A stretch of 64,000 bases of DNA, taken from positions 186,247,729 to 186,311,728 of the forward strand of contig OW386287.2 in assembly GCA_936432065.2 (NCBI GenBank), in the 5' to 3' direction. This DNA comes from Rutpela maculata (Eukaryota > Arthropoda > Insecta > Coleoptera > Cerambycidae). This document shows positions 21,793 to 34,189 of the stretch, one piece after another. Position numbers and translations under genes: made by a program. The notes under the pieces are model-generated. The model ran no database searches. It had not been told where the DNA came from and worked only from the letters and a program-made list of their open reading frames with translations. Each line of letters begins with the position of its first letter. The stretch's first letter is position 1.

Positions 21793-21963
21793 GAAGGACC
21801 ACACAGCGTCCTAGCGGACGATGAATTCTATGATGCCGTCGAATCTGGATTAGACAAAATGGAGGAGGAACAGGAATTGAGGGAGAGGTTGAAGAGCGGC
21901 CAAGTTATTCCTGTTACACCTCCACCTACATCACCTGCTTTCCAACATCGTCTTTGGCCAGAG
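21793..21963 (+). CDS. CERT (ceramide transfer protein), exon with FFAT motif
   Basis: 57 codons between acceptor TTGTTGTAG and donor GAG|GTGCGT. The peptide DDEFYDAVESG contains a FFAT motif (EFYDAVE), the VAP-binding signal that docks CERT at the ER. It is followed by a charged helix (EEEQELRERL) and a Pro/Thr-rich linker (VTPPPTSP) leading to HRLWPE, which in CERT directly precedes the START domain. Both splice sites are phase 0. The PH-domain exons that bind Golgi PI4P should lie further upstream and were not found in this window. CERT moves ceramide from ER to Golgi for sphingomyelin (in insects ceramide phosphoethanolamine) synthesis. Confidence 0.92.
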
Positions 21964-22684
21964 GTGCGTACATATCATACTTTGACTTGTGTAATAATTA
22001 TTCGTTGCCTCTTCCATAATTAATTCACTTACTAAAGAAGAGAAAATTAGTGATATTATTTAATAATAAAATACCTGAAAGGTAATGAATGAATTAGACA
22101 GTTTTGTAATTCATTAAAATAACTTATTATATAATTGACTTCCTCTTTCAAAAATATGAATAATGAAAGTTAAACAGAGGAAATGCACAAAAATAACAAC
22201 CATAATAAAAGAGTCAGTAATTGAGTCACTTATTTAAACAAGAGAGTGATAAAACCAATTCATAATAGAATTGAATAAAAAATCGTAGATATTTTATTAT
22301 TTATTTATTTTGAACTTGATACAGACACAAAATCGAGTTACATATACACTACTGTGTGTGATTTACCAGGTTGCTATGAACTCTGCATTACTATGCACAA
22401 ATCTGGTCGAGATTTTGAGCACAAGTTGATAGTGGTGTGGTGGTTTTATTGTTTTGGCAATATATGCATTTAAATACGATGATTCTGGACGATGCAACAC
22501 TTTGCATGCTTTCTTGTGAACATACTATAAAATCTTTAGACTCTGAGCATAAAAGCCAGTTTTTCACTGCATTCTATAGCCAAATTCGTAATGATTGATT
22601 AAGGATAGTATTTTGCAGAGTGAGGGAAATATGTGCTTATTTTCGATTTATTATAAATATTTAAGAAACCAAACAGTATAATCG
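21964..22684. other. CERT intron, no element recognised
   Basis: AT-rich intron starting with donor GTGCGT. Nothing recognised before the foldback arm at about 22685. Confidence 0.6.
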
Positions 22685-23701
22685 TTAAAACTGTTTTAGA
22701 TACTTGCTATTGTTGTAAGGAATACAACTATGTATGTTTTTAATTGTAAATTTCTGTTGTACTTGAATGCTGTAGCTTGTCAATTAGACCAGGCGCTAGA
22801 AGGAAGGAAGTGAGTATGCAAAGTATGAGAACCGCATTTTGTCAATGAATATTAGCTGAGAATAGTTCAAAGATTAATAATCCGGATCTTGCCGTTCCAT
22901 TTTTTGGTCTAATTTTTTTTATCCTCCCTCCTCTTATCTACACAGAGTGGACCATTAATAACAGGCCATAGTTCAAGGGTAGATTCTTTGGATCAAAATA
23001 TGATCATTTATCTTTATAATGGGCCTTTCCCACGTTTTTTTTTTTATTGAATCTTTGAAAAGTTCTCTTTAAAAAAACTCACCCGTATTTTTTCTTTTTT
23101 GTGACATTTGCTTCTTTTCTACAGAAAAAATTATTATGTTATATGAATTTAAAATTGGCGGCAATATTTCTGCACTGATGACGAAACGGGCGGAATGACC
23201 AATCAGTATACTCCAGCATCCTTGGTAGAGGCTACATATGAGCAGCTTGTACATATAAGTGTTTGTCTCTTTCTATCTTTACCGAATTGACAGACATGTC
23301 ATCAAGCTTTGTTAGTTCTAGTCTAGTGACGTGTGAAACTACAGAAACTTCTTTGATGCATTTACTATCAAGTTACCAAAAATGAATGAAATCTAAATCA
23401 TACTACATTATTCCAAAGTTAAAACCTCCAGTTACTGTACTAATATATAATAATACATTTACAGTTACAGGTATTTCATACCTGCTGAATTTATAAAACT
23501 AAATAGGTATGTACGAAAACTGAATAAAAACGTTAAAATATGATTCATTTCACTTTTGTAGTATACAAATTACAGTTAATAAATATAGACAACTAGGTTT
23601 AAATGTTTTATTTTGTTTTACATTTATTGAATGATTTTTAAAATCATTATTATCGTAAATAAGAGAACATGACCTATCTATTTATTTTATTTCCATCATT
23701 G

Positions 23702-23850
<149 letters not shown>

Positions 23851-23993
23851 ATTTATTAGGTGTTAATAAATGATTTATGACAAAATAATCATCAAGTTCC
23901 ATTACGTAGGAAAGGCCCATTATTTTGTTATATGCTTTTTTGACTAGTCAAATAAGTTGATAATGTTTTTTTGTTAGCTTTTATGATGAATAA

Positions 23994-24025
<32 letters not shown>
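23994..24025. repeat. (TTA)n tract
   Basis: About ten TTA/ATT triplets. This may be the 3' tail of a retro-inserted sequence occupying 23003-24025. Confidence 0.8.
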
Positions 24026-24777
24026 GAGGATATAACCAAACATGCTTTAGTAAATTGTTGCTGTAGAAAACTGTACAGGGTGTCAAAATTGTAATTTTTT
24101 TTTTGCAATATCTCAACTATCTCTTGACCTATCTCCCAATTTGGTAAGGAAACATTTTTTAAGCTAAAAGAAACAATAATTTATGTATTACGTCACGCTT
24201 GCCCATGAAGGATGCCTCATGAGCTATACCTGATGAATATTTTTTCTCTTTTTTTTTTACGACTTGACTAGAAAATCTCATGCAGGAGTCATTTCTACGT
24301 AAAAAAGGTAAACTTGGTAGAACTTTATAATTCCAACCGTTTTCGAGAAAACTGCCGCAAATATGTCAAGAATTATTTGAAAAGGACAAGTTGTATTTAC
24401 TGAAAAGTGTGCTTTGGTGACATCTTAGTTCTGTCAAAATGTCGAACTAATGAAATTGTACGTAAATGACAGATTGTTTCTTTACCAAATTGGGAGAAGA
24501 ACGGTCAAGAGGTAGTCGAGATATTGCAAAAAAAAAAAGAAAAAAAATTACAATTTTGACACTGTGCATCTTTTTCCACAGCAGCAATTTACTAAAACAT
24601 GTTTGGTTATACCCTCATATTTTGGTCCAAAGAATCTACCCTTGAACTATGGCCTAGTATTATTGGCTCACCCTGTATAAAGGAAATCGATGGAGTACAT
24701 GCTACGGAGTTATTTTAATGATTGTTTTAGTCATAATTTATAGTTTTTTCTTATGTTGAAAGTGATGATAGGTTGTT

Positions 24778-26981
24778 AGTAGAGTGCTCGGTGCCCAGAT
24801 ATACGCATAAAAATAAGTTATGTGGGGGTTTCGTTGTTACCAGCTGATTTTGATATAAAATCATTGATTATATACTGAGGTTTCAAAATCCCAAAGCCGT
24901 CAAAAAATGTCATCTTCAAAAGGGTATTAAGTTAAAAAACGAGAGAAGGATATGGTGAAAGGAGAAAAATTGTGATTTTTTGGTATATTTTTCATAAAAG
25001 GTTTTGTAGAGGAAATGTTTTATAATAATTTTCAAATATCATGTTATACATTGGATCTTATGGGAGAACGAAACTTAAAACCGCAATATTTCAGTTTGAA
25101 ATGTCTCAAAACTTAATTCAATTTAGACAACTTTTAAATCTCCATCGTATTATCTCCGAAATGAAAGCTCAAATCAAAATTTTTTACTTTTAAGAAAAAT
25201 TTGCTTTATCCTTTCCGAACGTAATGGCGTATGATTTATAATTTTACGACTAATAATAAATAAGATATACAACTAAATGCAATGCGATGCAAATTTCCCA
25301 TGATCCGCCTGAAGCCATCTAGCATGCAGACAACGCATGTTGCAATTCACTTTTCCCCATCTCTCCGTTACGCTTCCAGGAAAAAAGAAGTGTTGGGAAG
25401 CTTTGGATTGTTTTCCGGATGTCATCGCCATTTTCATATATTTGGTTACAGAGCCAAATAAAGATCAATTAAGAATGCTGTCAAAATTAGTCATAATAAT
25501 CTATGATAAGTATTCCAACACAGATGGCAATAACCTATGTCGAATGCAATTATTTTCACAAAAAAGCCCAACTGTTGAGAACTTACCCCCCACAATGAAT
25601 GCCTTCAATTCATATCAATAGATGTATTTATCAAGCAGGATTTGTTTGGGGTAAGCTCAGTAAATCGATCATAGAACTCCCATGTCCATCTAAATGGGGA
25701 TGGACTATGGATAATGATAAATGGATGGCCCTCTGAACTACTTCCAAAAATGATAACATTTCATCAAATGTACTATTAAAATGTAAGTGCAAAATTTGTG
25801 GGCCTAAGTGCAAATCTTTTTTACAAATTTTAAAATGTACAAAATTATGTTCATGTGTAGAATGTTGCAATTAAGTTATTTGATTTAAAATTTACTTTCA
25901 TTAAGTAGGTACAATCATTTAGTTATTTTATTTTCTGTTAAATGTTTTTTGTTAATTTTACCATTATTTATATATTTTTTTTGTTAATCTGTTATAGAAT
26001 AAAAAATAGTGAAAATATTGGGCTTTCAATATAATATTATTAAAAATAAGTTATAATGCAATTATATGCATTGTTTTGTTTGTGCACGCCATTGGCGACT
26101 TTATTTAAATAAATGATATTTTTAAATTATATACCAATTGACAGAAAAGGTAATGCAGTTTTTTTATCTAGTGCCTAATTTATTGGGTCGTTGGCGACAG
26201 CCAAAAACTTGTTATAGCTAGAATGCCCGCACCATATTTTTTTGCTAAGGGGTTTTGTATAAAAAAAAAATAGAACAAATAATGTGAAATAATTTTGGAC
26301 AGGTACAATTAATATTTTCGCAGTTTGTAACAACAATAATAAATTATTTTAAATAAATTCATTATGCACGTGTGCAGCTTTCTCTTTGTACGCCACTGAC
26401 AGCTTTAAACAAATAACATATACAAATAATATACCAATCAATAGAAAAAATAATGGTCTTTATTTTTTATATCTTCTAGAATTTTGATTTATTGGGCCGT
26501 TTTAGAGGTATAGCCAAACATGTGTCATTGTTGGAAGCCGCCCCCCCCCCTTTTTTGCTGTGGGGCCTTAAAAAAAAATAGCAAAAAGCAAAATTGTATA
26601 CTCTATCGAATGGTGTCAGGATCATTCCTCTAGCTCCTACCATTTTTGAGAAAAAAAAAAATATATATATAGGCAGATACAGGGGAGGCAGGGGGAGCAG
26701 GCATGATTTCTCGAGGTGGGTCTGTTCGAAAATCTACTTATTTTGACTAGTTCTGTTCATGGTTAAAAGGATTTGCTATTACTCAAAAGTGGAAGTATCA
26801 AACATCTAAGTCACTAAGCTATAACTCGTTTTTTGATTATAATGACGTTTTAAACAGGACATTTTTTGACTGCTTCGAGATTTTGAAACATCAGTATATC
26901 ATCATTAATTTTATATAAAACTCAGCTTGTAACAACAAAACCCCCACGGGAGTCACAATAAGCGTAGTAATGCACTCTACT
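24778..26981 (+). mobile_element. Long-TIR element with superfamily-X gene fragment
   Basis: The ends AGTAGAGTGC...GCACTCTACT pair over about 140 bp (24778-24920 with 26845-26981, sharing GTGGGGGTTT, GTTGTTAC and CAAAAAATGTC). Between them a + strand fragment at 25360-25874 encodes a conserved unnamed protein family (see that entry). I see no typical DDE transposase. A T/C-rich stretch and internal repeats of AAAAATAGAACAAA and ATACCAAT(C/T) type are present at 26100-26600. Confidence 0.7.
25360..25874 (+). pseudogene. Superfamily-X fragment (C-terminal part)
   Basis: The open frame 25337-25621 carries KKKCWEALDCFPDV and LFSQKSPTVENLPPTMNA. A frameshift at 25605-25620 leads to a second frame with GFVWGKL, WGWTMDNDKWMALW and a Cys-rich tail (CKCKICGPKCKS...CSCVECC) ending in TAA at 25872-25874. 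I know this order (Trp-rich core, ENLPPT block, WGW block, CxC-rich tail) from many unnamed insect and cnidarian predicted proteins. The biochemical role is unknown to me. It is broken by at least one frameshift. Confidence 0.65.
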
Positions 26982-27535
26982 ATGTTAAATGAAATAAAAA
27001 ACAAAAATTATAGTAATAAAAAACATTTATTATTAATAAATAAAAAATATATATAACAGAAACAGTGAATTCAAATAGAATGGATTTTTATTGAGAAAAT
27101 CATTATATATACGTTTAGACAAAGAAAAACAAGATGATTCTGACTTTTTATAACTGCAAGACATTGTTCGACAATTGGACGTACATTTACAAAGCTGAAT
27201 TAATGACTCTGGCAAAGGCGGCTTTGTCATTTGTCATGGACGTAAGTCACCATTGTGATCTTCATAGCCAAATGAAGAGTAATCAGAGAAGGGACCACCG
27301 CAGCTGTCGGCAAGATAGGTTTTTCCATTATTTAGGGTCTCAGGTGTAAGACTCTGAACATACTTGCCGGTCCTCACATTTTGCATACTCAACTACTTCC
27401 AGCGCCCGCACTAAATGAAAGTAGTTCCTAATTTCATTATTAGAGTATGGCATTTAACTATATACAAAATTTATGATAAAAACTGTACATGGTTGTATTC
27501 CTTAGAGCAATGGGGAGTATCTGAAACTATTTCTC

Positions 27536-28236
27536 ATTGCACTTACTGTCACACCTAAAACAAATTAAAACAATAAAATTGTTGCAGCAAGATAAAACTA
27601 ATACAATACAAGGAATTTAAGTCTTAAAGGAATTAAATACATTTTACAATACATAATATTTGTTAATTTTTAAAATTTGGTAGTCTATATTATTTAATGT
27701 ATTGTCAGAAATAGCTTGTTTCAATTTCCTCTTTAATGTGTGTACTGAGAGGTTTTGAAAACCTTTTTGTGAATTATTTTGAGTATAGGCTGAAAGATAT
27801 GAGAAACTTGTTTGAAATAAAGCACTGTGATGCAAAGGAACCGTGAGTCTGCTAGTAATATTTAAATTTTATATTTATAAGTTCCTCTCATGAACTTGAT
27901 CACGTCTGACAATCCTAGCTGCCAGATATTCAGGCAGCCCTGCTGCTAAAATTTTATTTAGGAATCAAGAAAAGTGTGCAAATCTAGCTTCATATTGTTT
28001 AACTAACTCTAACTCACGTATGGGCATAGCGTGGCAGTTATAAAGCGTATACAGTTATTTTGCAATTTTTGAATACCTGTTTTATTTTTCAATGAAAGAC
28101 AAGGACCGTTTACTATATCAGCATAGTTCGTATGTGATAATATTAAATTGTTAACCAACATTATTTTTGTTCTAACAATCTAAATACTCTTTATAGTACA
28201 TGTACAACACGGGGTCTGATGCTCAGAATGCCCCCC
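27536..28236. other. CERT intron, no element recognised
   Basis: AT-rich. A weak 63-codon frame at 27644-27835 (-) contains SAYTQNNSQKGF, a phrase seen near the end of some insect LINE ORF2 proteins, but the rest does not support it. Confidence 0.4.
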
Positions 28237-29589
28237 ACTTGTAATTTGTTTTTTGGGTCGCTGATCATGAAAATCGGTCCCGCGGCTCTAAAAATAGTAC
28301 GTCACCTCTATAAATGCCAAAAACCACCCTTTTTGGGGTGTTTTTCGCTGTAATATGAATAATACTATAAAATAATGGTATGAATGTGATAACTGTAATG
28401 ATGTTTTGCCAGTTCAGTATGTTCATCTAAAAATAAGGACAAATTTTATGCTAAGGGTTAACCAGAGGGGGTAAAACTATCCCTAAATTGAAATGGAAAA
28501 TGGAAAAATGATTTAATTTTTTTTTTCACTTTTTGATTTGTGTTTAGGTGAATGAGGATTGTACAATGAAGAAAAATTTTTTCCAGCTCTTCAGGGGTGA
28601 AAACTACCCCTATATCGCCTTTAAATTGAACTAATGCTCTGAAAATATGTAGAGATGTAAACTTTTTAATTTGCTTGTAATTTCTAATAAACTTCCGTCG
28701 AAAAAAATACTACAAAATTTTTTCACCTTTCAGTATTTTCTGCAGAGTGTAAAGGGAGAGATTGCGAAAACAGTGAGAACACTTTAACCTCTCAAGACTG
28801 CTGATGAAGGTGAACATTTTGATGAAAATTGGGATATGAATCGGGAATCAATGCATCAACCGAAGTATAAGAAGATGAGCTAATTGATTCTAGTGATAAT
28901 GAAGAGGGGCTCATTTCCACCCATGAGAGGCTAAGACTGGAGAAAACAATGTTTATATTTTGATAAAAAAAATTTAAATATTTTAATTTTGCACCATATT
29001 TATATTTTTTTTATTAAAAATATTACAAACAATATGGAGTGTTCATTTATCAAGAATATTTCTACCTTCTCTTTCAATTCCCTGCAAGCTTGGGGAAAAA
29101 AATTGAAAAAATTTTTTAGCGTATTCTTCGATAGAAGTTTATCAGAAATTACAAGCAAACTAAAAAGTATACATCTCTACTTATTTTCTAAGCGTTAGTC
29201 CAATTTAAAGGCGATATAGGGGTAGTTTTCACCCCTGAAGGGTTGAAAACAAATTTTCTTCATTGTACAATCCCCATCCCCCTCAAATCAAAAAGTGCAA
29301 AAAAAATTTCATCATTTTTCCATTTTACATCAATTTAGGAGTAGTTTTACCCCCTCTGGTTAATCCTCAGCATAAAATTTGTCCTTATTGTAGATGAACG
29401 TACTGAACTGGCAAAATATCATTACAATTAGCACATTCATAATATTATTTTACAGTATTACTCATATTACCGCGAAAAAAAAACTCAAAAGGAGTGGTTT
29501 TTAGCATTTTTAGGGGTGACGCACTATTTTGAGAGCCGCGGGACCCCGATTTTCGTGATTAGCGACCCAAAAAACAAAAAATACAAGTA
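28237..29589. mobile_element. Foldback element with ~530-bp arms in CERT intron
   Basis: Arms 28237-28775 and 29062-29589 are inverted copies with small indels (landmarks TTTTTTGGGTCGCTGAT, GTACAATG, AGGGGTGAAAACTACCCC). The spacer is about 285 bp. It contains a short acidic frame (ELIDSSDNEEG near 28878) resembling the acidic C-terminal tails of superfamily X, though too short to be sure. Confidence 0.85.
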
Positions 29590-29591
29590 GG

Positions 29592-30389
29592 CCAGTGGAA
29601 TTAGCAAATATGCATATTGTAATTCGTTTCAGGATGCCACGTGGATTAAACAATAGTTTTATTGATTACGAACATGACCCAACATAGATATCACAACGAT
29701 ATTGCAAAATATTCATTTGTTTAAAAGTTATTAGCAAAAAACCTAACCTCAAAATGTGACACTTTTTCAAACGCTATTTTGAAGTTGAAAATAATGCAAA
29801 TTTGATTTACCATTAATGAAAACATAAAGTTTAAGTCTCAACAAAAAAAATGGTGTCCAGATCAGCCCTCTACGACAACAGGAACTGGGTGAATTTGCAT
29901 TTTACATTATTCATGTTTTTAATAAATAAATTGAATATCTCTTAAACTAATTAAAATTTTTTGATGAAATTTTAGAGGTAACTTTGGGGTGATAGAAGAC
30001 ATATTTTGTCAAAGTTTCAAGCACTAAAGTGCTTTTGTTAAAGAATGAAAAATATTTGTAAATTGCGAAAATTTTCGCGGTTTTTTGCAATTATTTAAAC
30101 AAATTTTCAAGCGTTTTAAACGAAACACCTCTCAAATTAACCGTTTTTCAAAGTTCTAACAGTATCTACAAATAGAAAAACCTATCGTCAAAGGTCTTTG
30201 GAGTTATCTTTGAAAAAGTCGATTTTTTTGAATTTTTCAACAATAAATCGTTAAATAAACAATGTTCCGGCGGTCATAAGTGGTCCAAATTCAGGGTCAT
30301 GTATGTAATCAATAAAACTATCGTTTAATCCACGTGGCATCCTGAAACGAATTACAATAAATTTCAGTCTTTTTTACTAATTCTACTGG
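29592..30389. mobile_element. Inverted-repeat MITE abutting the previous element
   Basis: The ends CCAGTGGAATTAG/CTAATTCTACTGG pair over about 100 bp (29592-29700 with 30290-30389, shared GATGCCACGTGGATTAAAC). The interior has no frame and is rich in A/T runs. It begins within three bases of the end of the 28237-29589 foldback. Confidence 0.75.
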
Positions 30390-30429
30390 ACTAAAGTGGT
30401 CGTCCCGATGAGGGTCATTCCGAGCGTCG

Positions 30430-30476
30430 AACCCTGCGTTTTACATGGACTAATAGTCCATGTAAAACGCAGGGTT
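30430..30476. repeat. 47-bp perfect palindrome
   Basis: AACCCTGCGTTTTACATGG leads into its exact complement with a one-base centre: 23 pairs, no mismatch. Confidence 0.95.
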
Positions 30477-30586
30477 TCCCTTTAATAAAGGGAAAAATTT
30501 ATTTCAGACTTAAGTAGATTCTACAACATATCAAATCCACTTGTTTTGTAAATTTGAGTTGCTGATCAAACATGACCTTTAGTTTT

Positions 30587-31101
30587 ACTTCCACATCCAG
30601 TGGAACTATAGTAACAACAAAAAAATTTTTATTGTTCATATAGGCTTAAAATGTCATGAAACGTCGAGATTTCAAGTTTGAGCGAAAAAAAAATTTCTGT
30701 CTGTCTGTCGGTCTGTAACTTTTTTTTGTGCGCACGTTTACTCTGGAACCATTTAAGATATTGACTTGAAATTTGGTACACGTATGTACTTTAACAAGAT
30801 CTGGAACTAGATTATATTTTCATCTTGTTCCGTTGAAGGGTTGGGGGGTAAATTGGGGTAAATGGGTAAATCAAGCAGGTAAGAGTCCATAAAATTGGTA
30901 TTTAGTATATACAAGAGAAGCTAAGGTCTCAAAAAAAATGTTGGCATTAGCCACCCCCCCTTATTAAAAGTAATGAAAAAAAAATTGTGATTTTGTGTAT
31001 GTACAAGAACCAGAAACCTTAAAATATTTTTTTTACTTCACCCACCCTCACCCCCCTATCAGCACCCCCACCTCACCGATGTGGGGTATCGCTTTTATAG
31101 G
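30587..31101 (-). repeat. Dispersed repeat family, copy 2
   Basis: Reverse complement of 4441-4962, with the same CTGTCTGTCGGTCTGTAAC and GGGGTAAATTGGGGTAAAT landmarks. It abuts the antisense LINE fragment upstream of a CERT exon. Confidence 0.7.
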
Positions 31102-31171
31102 TTTTCCACGTACAAAGTTTTTTCGTTGTGAGTGACTTGGATAGAAGTAGTGATTCCTTGGGCAGCGGTTT

Positions 31172-31425
31172 TTTACATGATCAACAGTTGGTATATGCTC
31201 ATTGTGAATTTTAATCGAAAAGTTCCTAAGATTACTGATATTTTGATATAAACCAATAATAATATGTTGACTTTTTGCCACATTTAGCTGTAGAGTATTG
31301 TCATAAGACCATTTCATACTATTTAAATCCGTGCTAATTTCAGAAACAACCTGTTGTTCATTATCAAATGTAAAACTATTTTTGAGTGAAATGTCGTCAG
31401 CAAACAGATGTATATCACAAAATTC
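31172..31425 (-). pseudogene. Antisense non-LTR RT fragment near CERT splice acceptor
   Basis: The - strand peptide has HLFADDISLKNS (the [YL]-x-A-D-D catalytic box of LINE RTs) followed by VSEISTDLNSMKWS and KSQHIIIG, matching RT palm and thumb wording of Jockey/CR1-type elements. It lies 31 bp upstream of the acceptor at 31455-31456 in opposite orientation, so it occupies the branch-point region of this intron. Confidence 0.75.
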
Positions 31426-31456
31426 TGACTTGGTAATACACAGATTTGTTTTGCAG

Positions 31457-31688
31457 ATTGAAAAAACTGTCAAACAACAAGTTGCCATGGCCAGGATGGG
31501 TATAGGGGAATGTGGCTCCGGTTGGCAACTATTTGCCGAAGATGGTGAAATGAAAATGTATAGGAGGGAAGAAGAAATAGATGGAATGGTGTGCGACCCT
31601 CTTAAGGCAGTGCACGTCGTCAAGGGTATTACGGGTCATGAAGTATGTCACTACTTCTTCAACCCTCAGTTTAGATATGACTGGGAGA
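31457..31688 (+). CDS. CERT exon, START domain part 1
   Basis: 77 codons plus one base between acceptor TTTTGCAG and donor A|GTGAGT. It joins the 21793-21963 exon in phase 0. The peptide GWQLFAEDGEMKMYRREEE, DPLKAVHVVKGITGHEVCHYFF is the N-terminal START fold. The Glu of GHEVCHYF corresponds to the ceramide-amide-contacting Glu (human E446). Confidence 0.95.
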
Positions 31689-31743
31689 GTGAGTAAATTT
31701 TTTAAGCAAAAAGAAATATTTTCTAGACTAATATTTTTTTCAG

Positions 31744-31946
31744 CGACATTGGAACAGATGAACGTGCTGGAAAATATATCAGATGACACATTGTTATTCC
31801 TGCAGACACATAAAAGGATATGGCCGGCCAGTCAACGGGATGTTGTGTTTTGGTCACATATGCGAAAATTACCCAATGATCAGGACAGAGATGGTCCTGA
31901 TATATGGACAGTGGTCAATAATTCCACAGATCACCCAGAATACCCC
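31744..31946 (+). CDS. CERT exon, START domain part 2
   Basis: Preceded by a 55-bp intron (31689-31743). Reading continues in phase 1 through LEQMNVLENISDDTLLFLQT, HKRIWPASQRDV and IWTVVNNSTDH. The Gln of LQTHKR and the first Asn of VVNNST correspond to the other two ceramide-binding residues (human Q467 and N504), so all three are kept. The donor is CCC|GTAAGT. Confidence 0.95.
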
Positions 31947-31978
31947 GTAAGTACATAGCCCAATAAAAATAATCTCTA

Positions 31979-32800
31979 TAGATTTATACTTTGCCAAAAA
32001 TCTGAAAAATGTCTGGAAGATAGATTAATTAGTTACCTAAACACTAATCAAATTTTATCAAACAATCAACATGGCTTTTTAAGTGGCTCTAGTACCTGTG
32101 ATGCAATAAACCAACTTACAAATGAAATAACTGATAACCTTAACAACAGCAATAAGTACATTGCAGTATTTTTGGATTTAGCTAAGGCATTAGATACAGT
32201 GCTTCACAAAAAGCTTCTGCATATATTACATGGTTGTGGTGTGTGAGGTACTGTGTTGAATGTTTTTAAAAACTATCTTTCAGGCAGATATCAAATGGTC
32301 CGGATTAAAGAATCCATTAGCTCTCCAAGTAAAATTGATATAGAAGTTCCACAAGGTTCTTGGACCAATTTTATTTATCACTTATTTAAATTCTTTAACT
32401 AAACTGGATATAAATGGCATTGTTATCTCAAATACGGACAATACAGTATTATTATTTTAAGATGTTTCCTGGAATCAAACAAAATCTAAAATGTCAAAAT
32501 CAAAGCTGGATTAAACAAGGTATGAAATTGGCTAAATACTTTCAAAATTGTCTTTGAATTTAAATAAAATTCACTACATAGCCTTTTCGTTGACATCTGG
32601 TAATCGACCTGAATTTAAAAGCATTAGATTCAATAACATGACTGATGAACTTAAAGATACAACCCAAATAAAATACCTAGGAACAATAATTGACCAAGAT
32701 TAAAAATGGAGCAAATACATTCTTAAATTAACAACAAACATACGTAAACTTGTACATAAATTTTATATATGAGGGAATTTTAGGAAAAGAATTATTACCT
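31979..32800 (+). pseudogene. Sense non-LTR RT fragment in CERT intron
   Basis: The + strand peptide shows LSNNQHGFLSGSSTCDAINQ, FLDLAKALDTVLH and, after several stops, TTQIKYLGTIIDQD. These are the RT fingers, the first catalytic Asp block (F-x-D-L-x-K-A-x-D) and the downstream K-Y-L-G-x-x-I-D block of Jockey/CR1-like LINEs. Multiple stops and frameshifts; the YADD box has decayed. Confidence 0.85.
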
Positions 32801-33236
32801 GGTTTGTAAAGCACTAGTAGAGTCTAATCAGGTATGGCAGTACTTCCTGAGGTAGTTTATATGACAATTCATTAAAACAACTTCATCCTGAAAGTGATCT
32901 ACAAAAAACTTGGCTGTACCCTACAAATCTATTATACTCCGAAGATATTGTTAATATGCAATCACTATACTGGGTGTCAACAGAATGATTAGACAAGCCA
33001 TAATTTCTAGAGTTTTCAAGATATGTCTTAAAATTGGCAGAGGCAATATATACCAAAAACGACAAATTTTTCATAATTTGACAATTTTTCATCATTTCGA
33101 TTTCCCCGAAAATGTATATTTTTACAATTTTGCTTTGCTTTTACTTTTTTTTAGGGCTACATTTATTTTTGCATCTAGAGTTCAGTGAATGCACTCAAAT
33201 CGAAAATCGATTAATACATATTTATGTTTTTCTTAA
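32801..33236. other. CERT intron, LINE-derived or unassigned
   Basis: Probably the decayed downstream end of the sense LINE fragment; no clear coding signal. Confidence 0.4.
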
Positions 33237-33380
33237 TCTTAAGATCATCAGCATATAAGGCACACTATGAAAATTTTAACTGTATATCATTAATTAAAAT
33301 AGTAAATAGCAGTGGCCCTGGGCAGGATCCTTGTGGCACTTCTGGTGTGACTTCTATCTGCATTTGACGATTGTTTATTT
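33237..33380 (-). pseudogene. Antisense non-LTR RT fragment
   Basis: The - strand reads EVPQGSCPGPLLFTILINDI then, after a stop, ALYADDLKI. These are the P-Q-G-S...G-P-L-L-F block and the YADD box of a LINE RT. It is a separate copy from the one at 31172-31425, since both carry the YADD region. Confidence 0.8.
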
Positions 33381-33471
33381 TTACAATTTGAGTTGTGTAA
33401 ATCAAATAGGACTTCATAAAACTAATATATCTTTAATGTGACAATGGAATTAACTAAATATTTATTTGCAG

Positions 33472-33604
33472 GCGAATGTTGGTAAATGCGTAAGAATATT
33501 TTTGACGGTATGTTTATTATGTCAAACTAGGGTGAATCCTCCTAAAGATGGTACCCCCTTATCTAGAGAAAATGTTTCCTGTAAAATAACTTACTGTTCA
33601 GTAG
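33472..33604 (+). CDS. CERT exon, START domain part 3
   Basis: 44 codons plus one base between acceptor TTATTTGCAG and donor G|GTAAGT. The peptide includes CVRIFLTVCLLCQTRVNPPK, SRENVSCKITYCSV, aligning with the CERT START central strands. It joins in phase 0 to the previous exon and phase 1 to the next. Confidence 0.93.
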
Positions 33605-34189
33605 GTAAGTACTTATTCATTTATTTAAGTCAGTGAATACACAGTCATCAGGACAGTCAGCACTAATTTAAATGATTTATGAGCAGATAAATTGTATATT
33701 CCCATCTTAATCCTACTAGGTAATTATATTTATGCAGTAAAAATTCTGCAATCTAGATCGTCTGATTTATTTATGGTCTTTCATTGCACTCATAAGACTA
33801 TTATCTCAATTATTTGTCATCAGCAAACCAAACCTCATTAGGTGTTTTCGTTTAAGAGATGCTGTTATTACCCAAAGAGTGACCACAAAATAAGCTGAAA
33901 TTTCGCCTGTTTTTAAGATACAACAAAAAAAAAACGGGACTGCCGCTAAAATTTGCACTTCTCAAAAACTAAATTGACGTCTTTTTGGTATTTTTGCCCC
34001 CTAATGTGTGACTCAAGGTTAGTTGTTCATATTAGGTTGGGTTTCCTTTTTCGCGACAAAAATTAATAAAGTTATGAAAATATTGCATTTTTTATAAACA
34101 AAAAGTAAACAAATTAATTTGTGTTAAGTTAACGTAAACAATCAAAGTTGACGCAAGCAAAACAAACAATTTAAAAAAAGAACTTTCCA
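33605..34189. other. CERT intron, AT-rich
   Basis: No element recognised before the foldback arm at about 34190. Confidence 0.5.

Noticed and set aside
31048..31623. 191-codon - strand frame overlapping the CERT exon
   Set aside because: It is a composite: antisense of the CERT exon, then the LINE RT fragment, then a dispersed repeat. Only the RT part (31172-31425) is real and is listed as a fragment.
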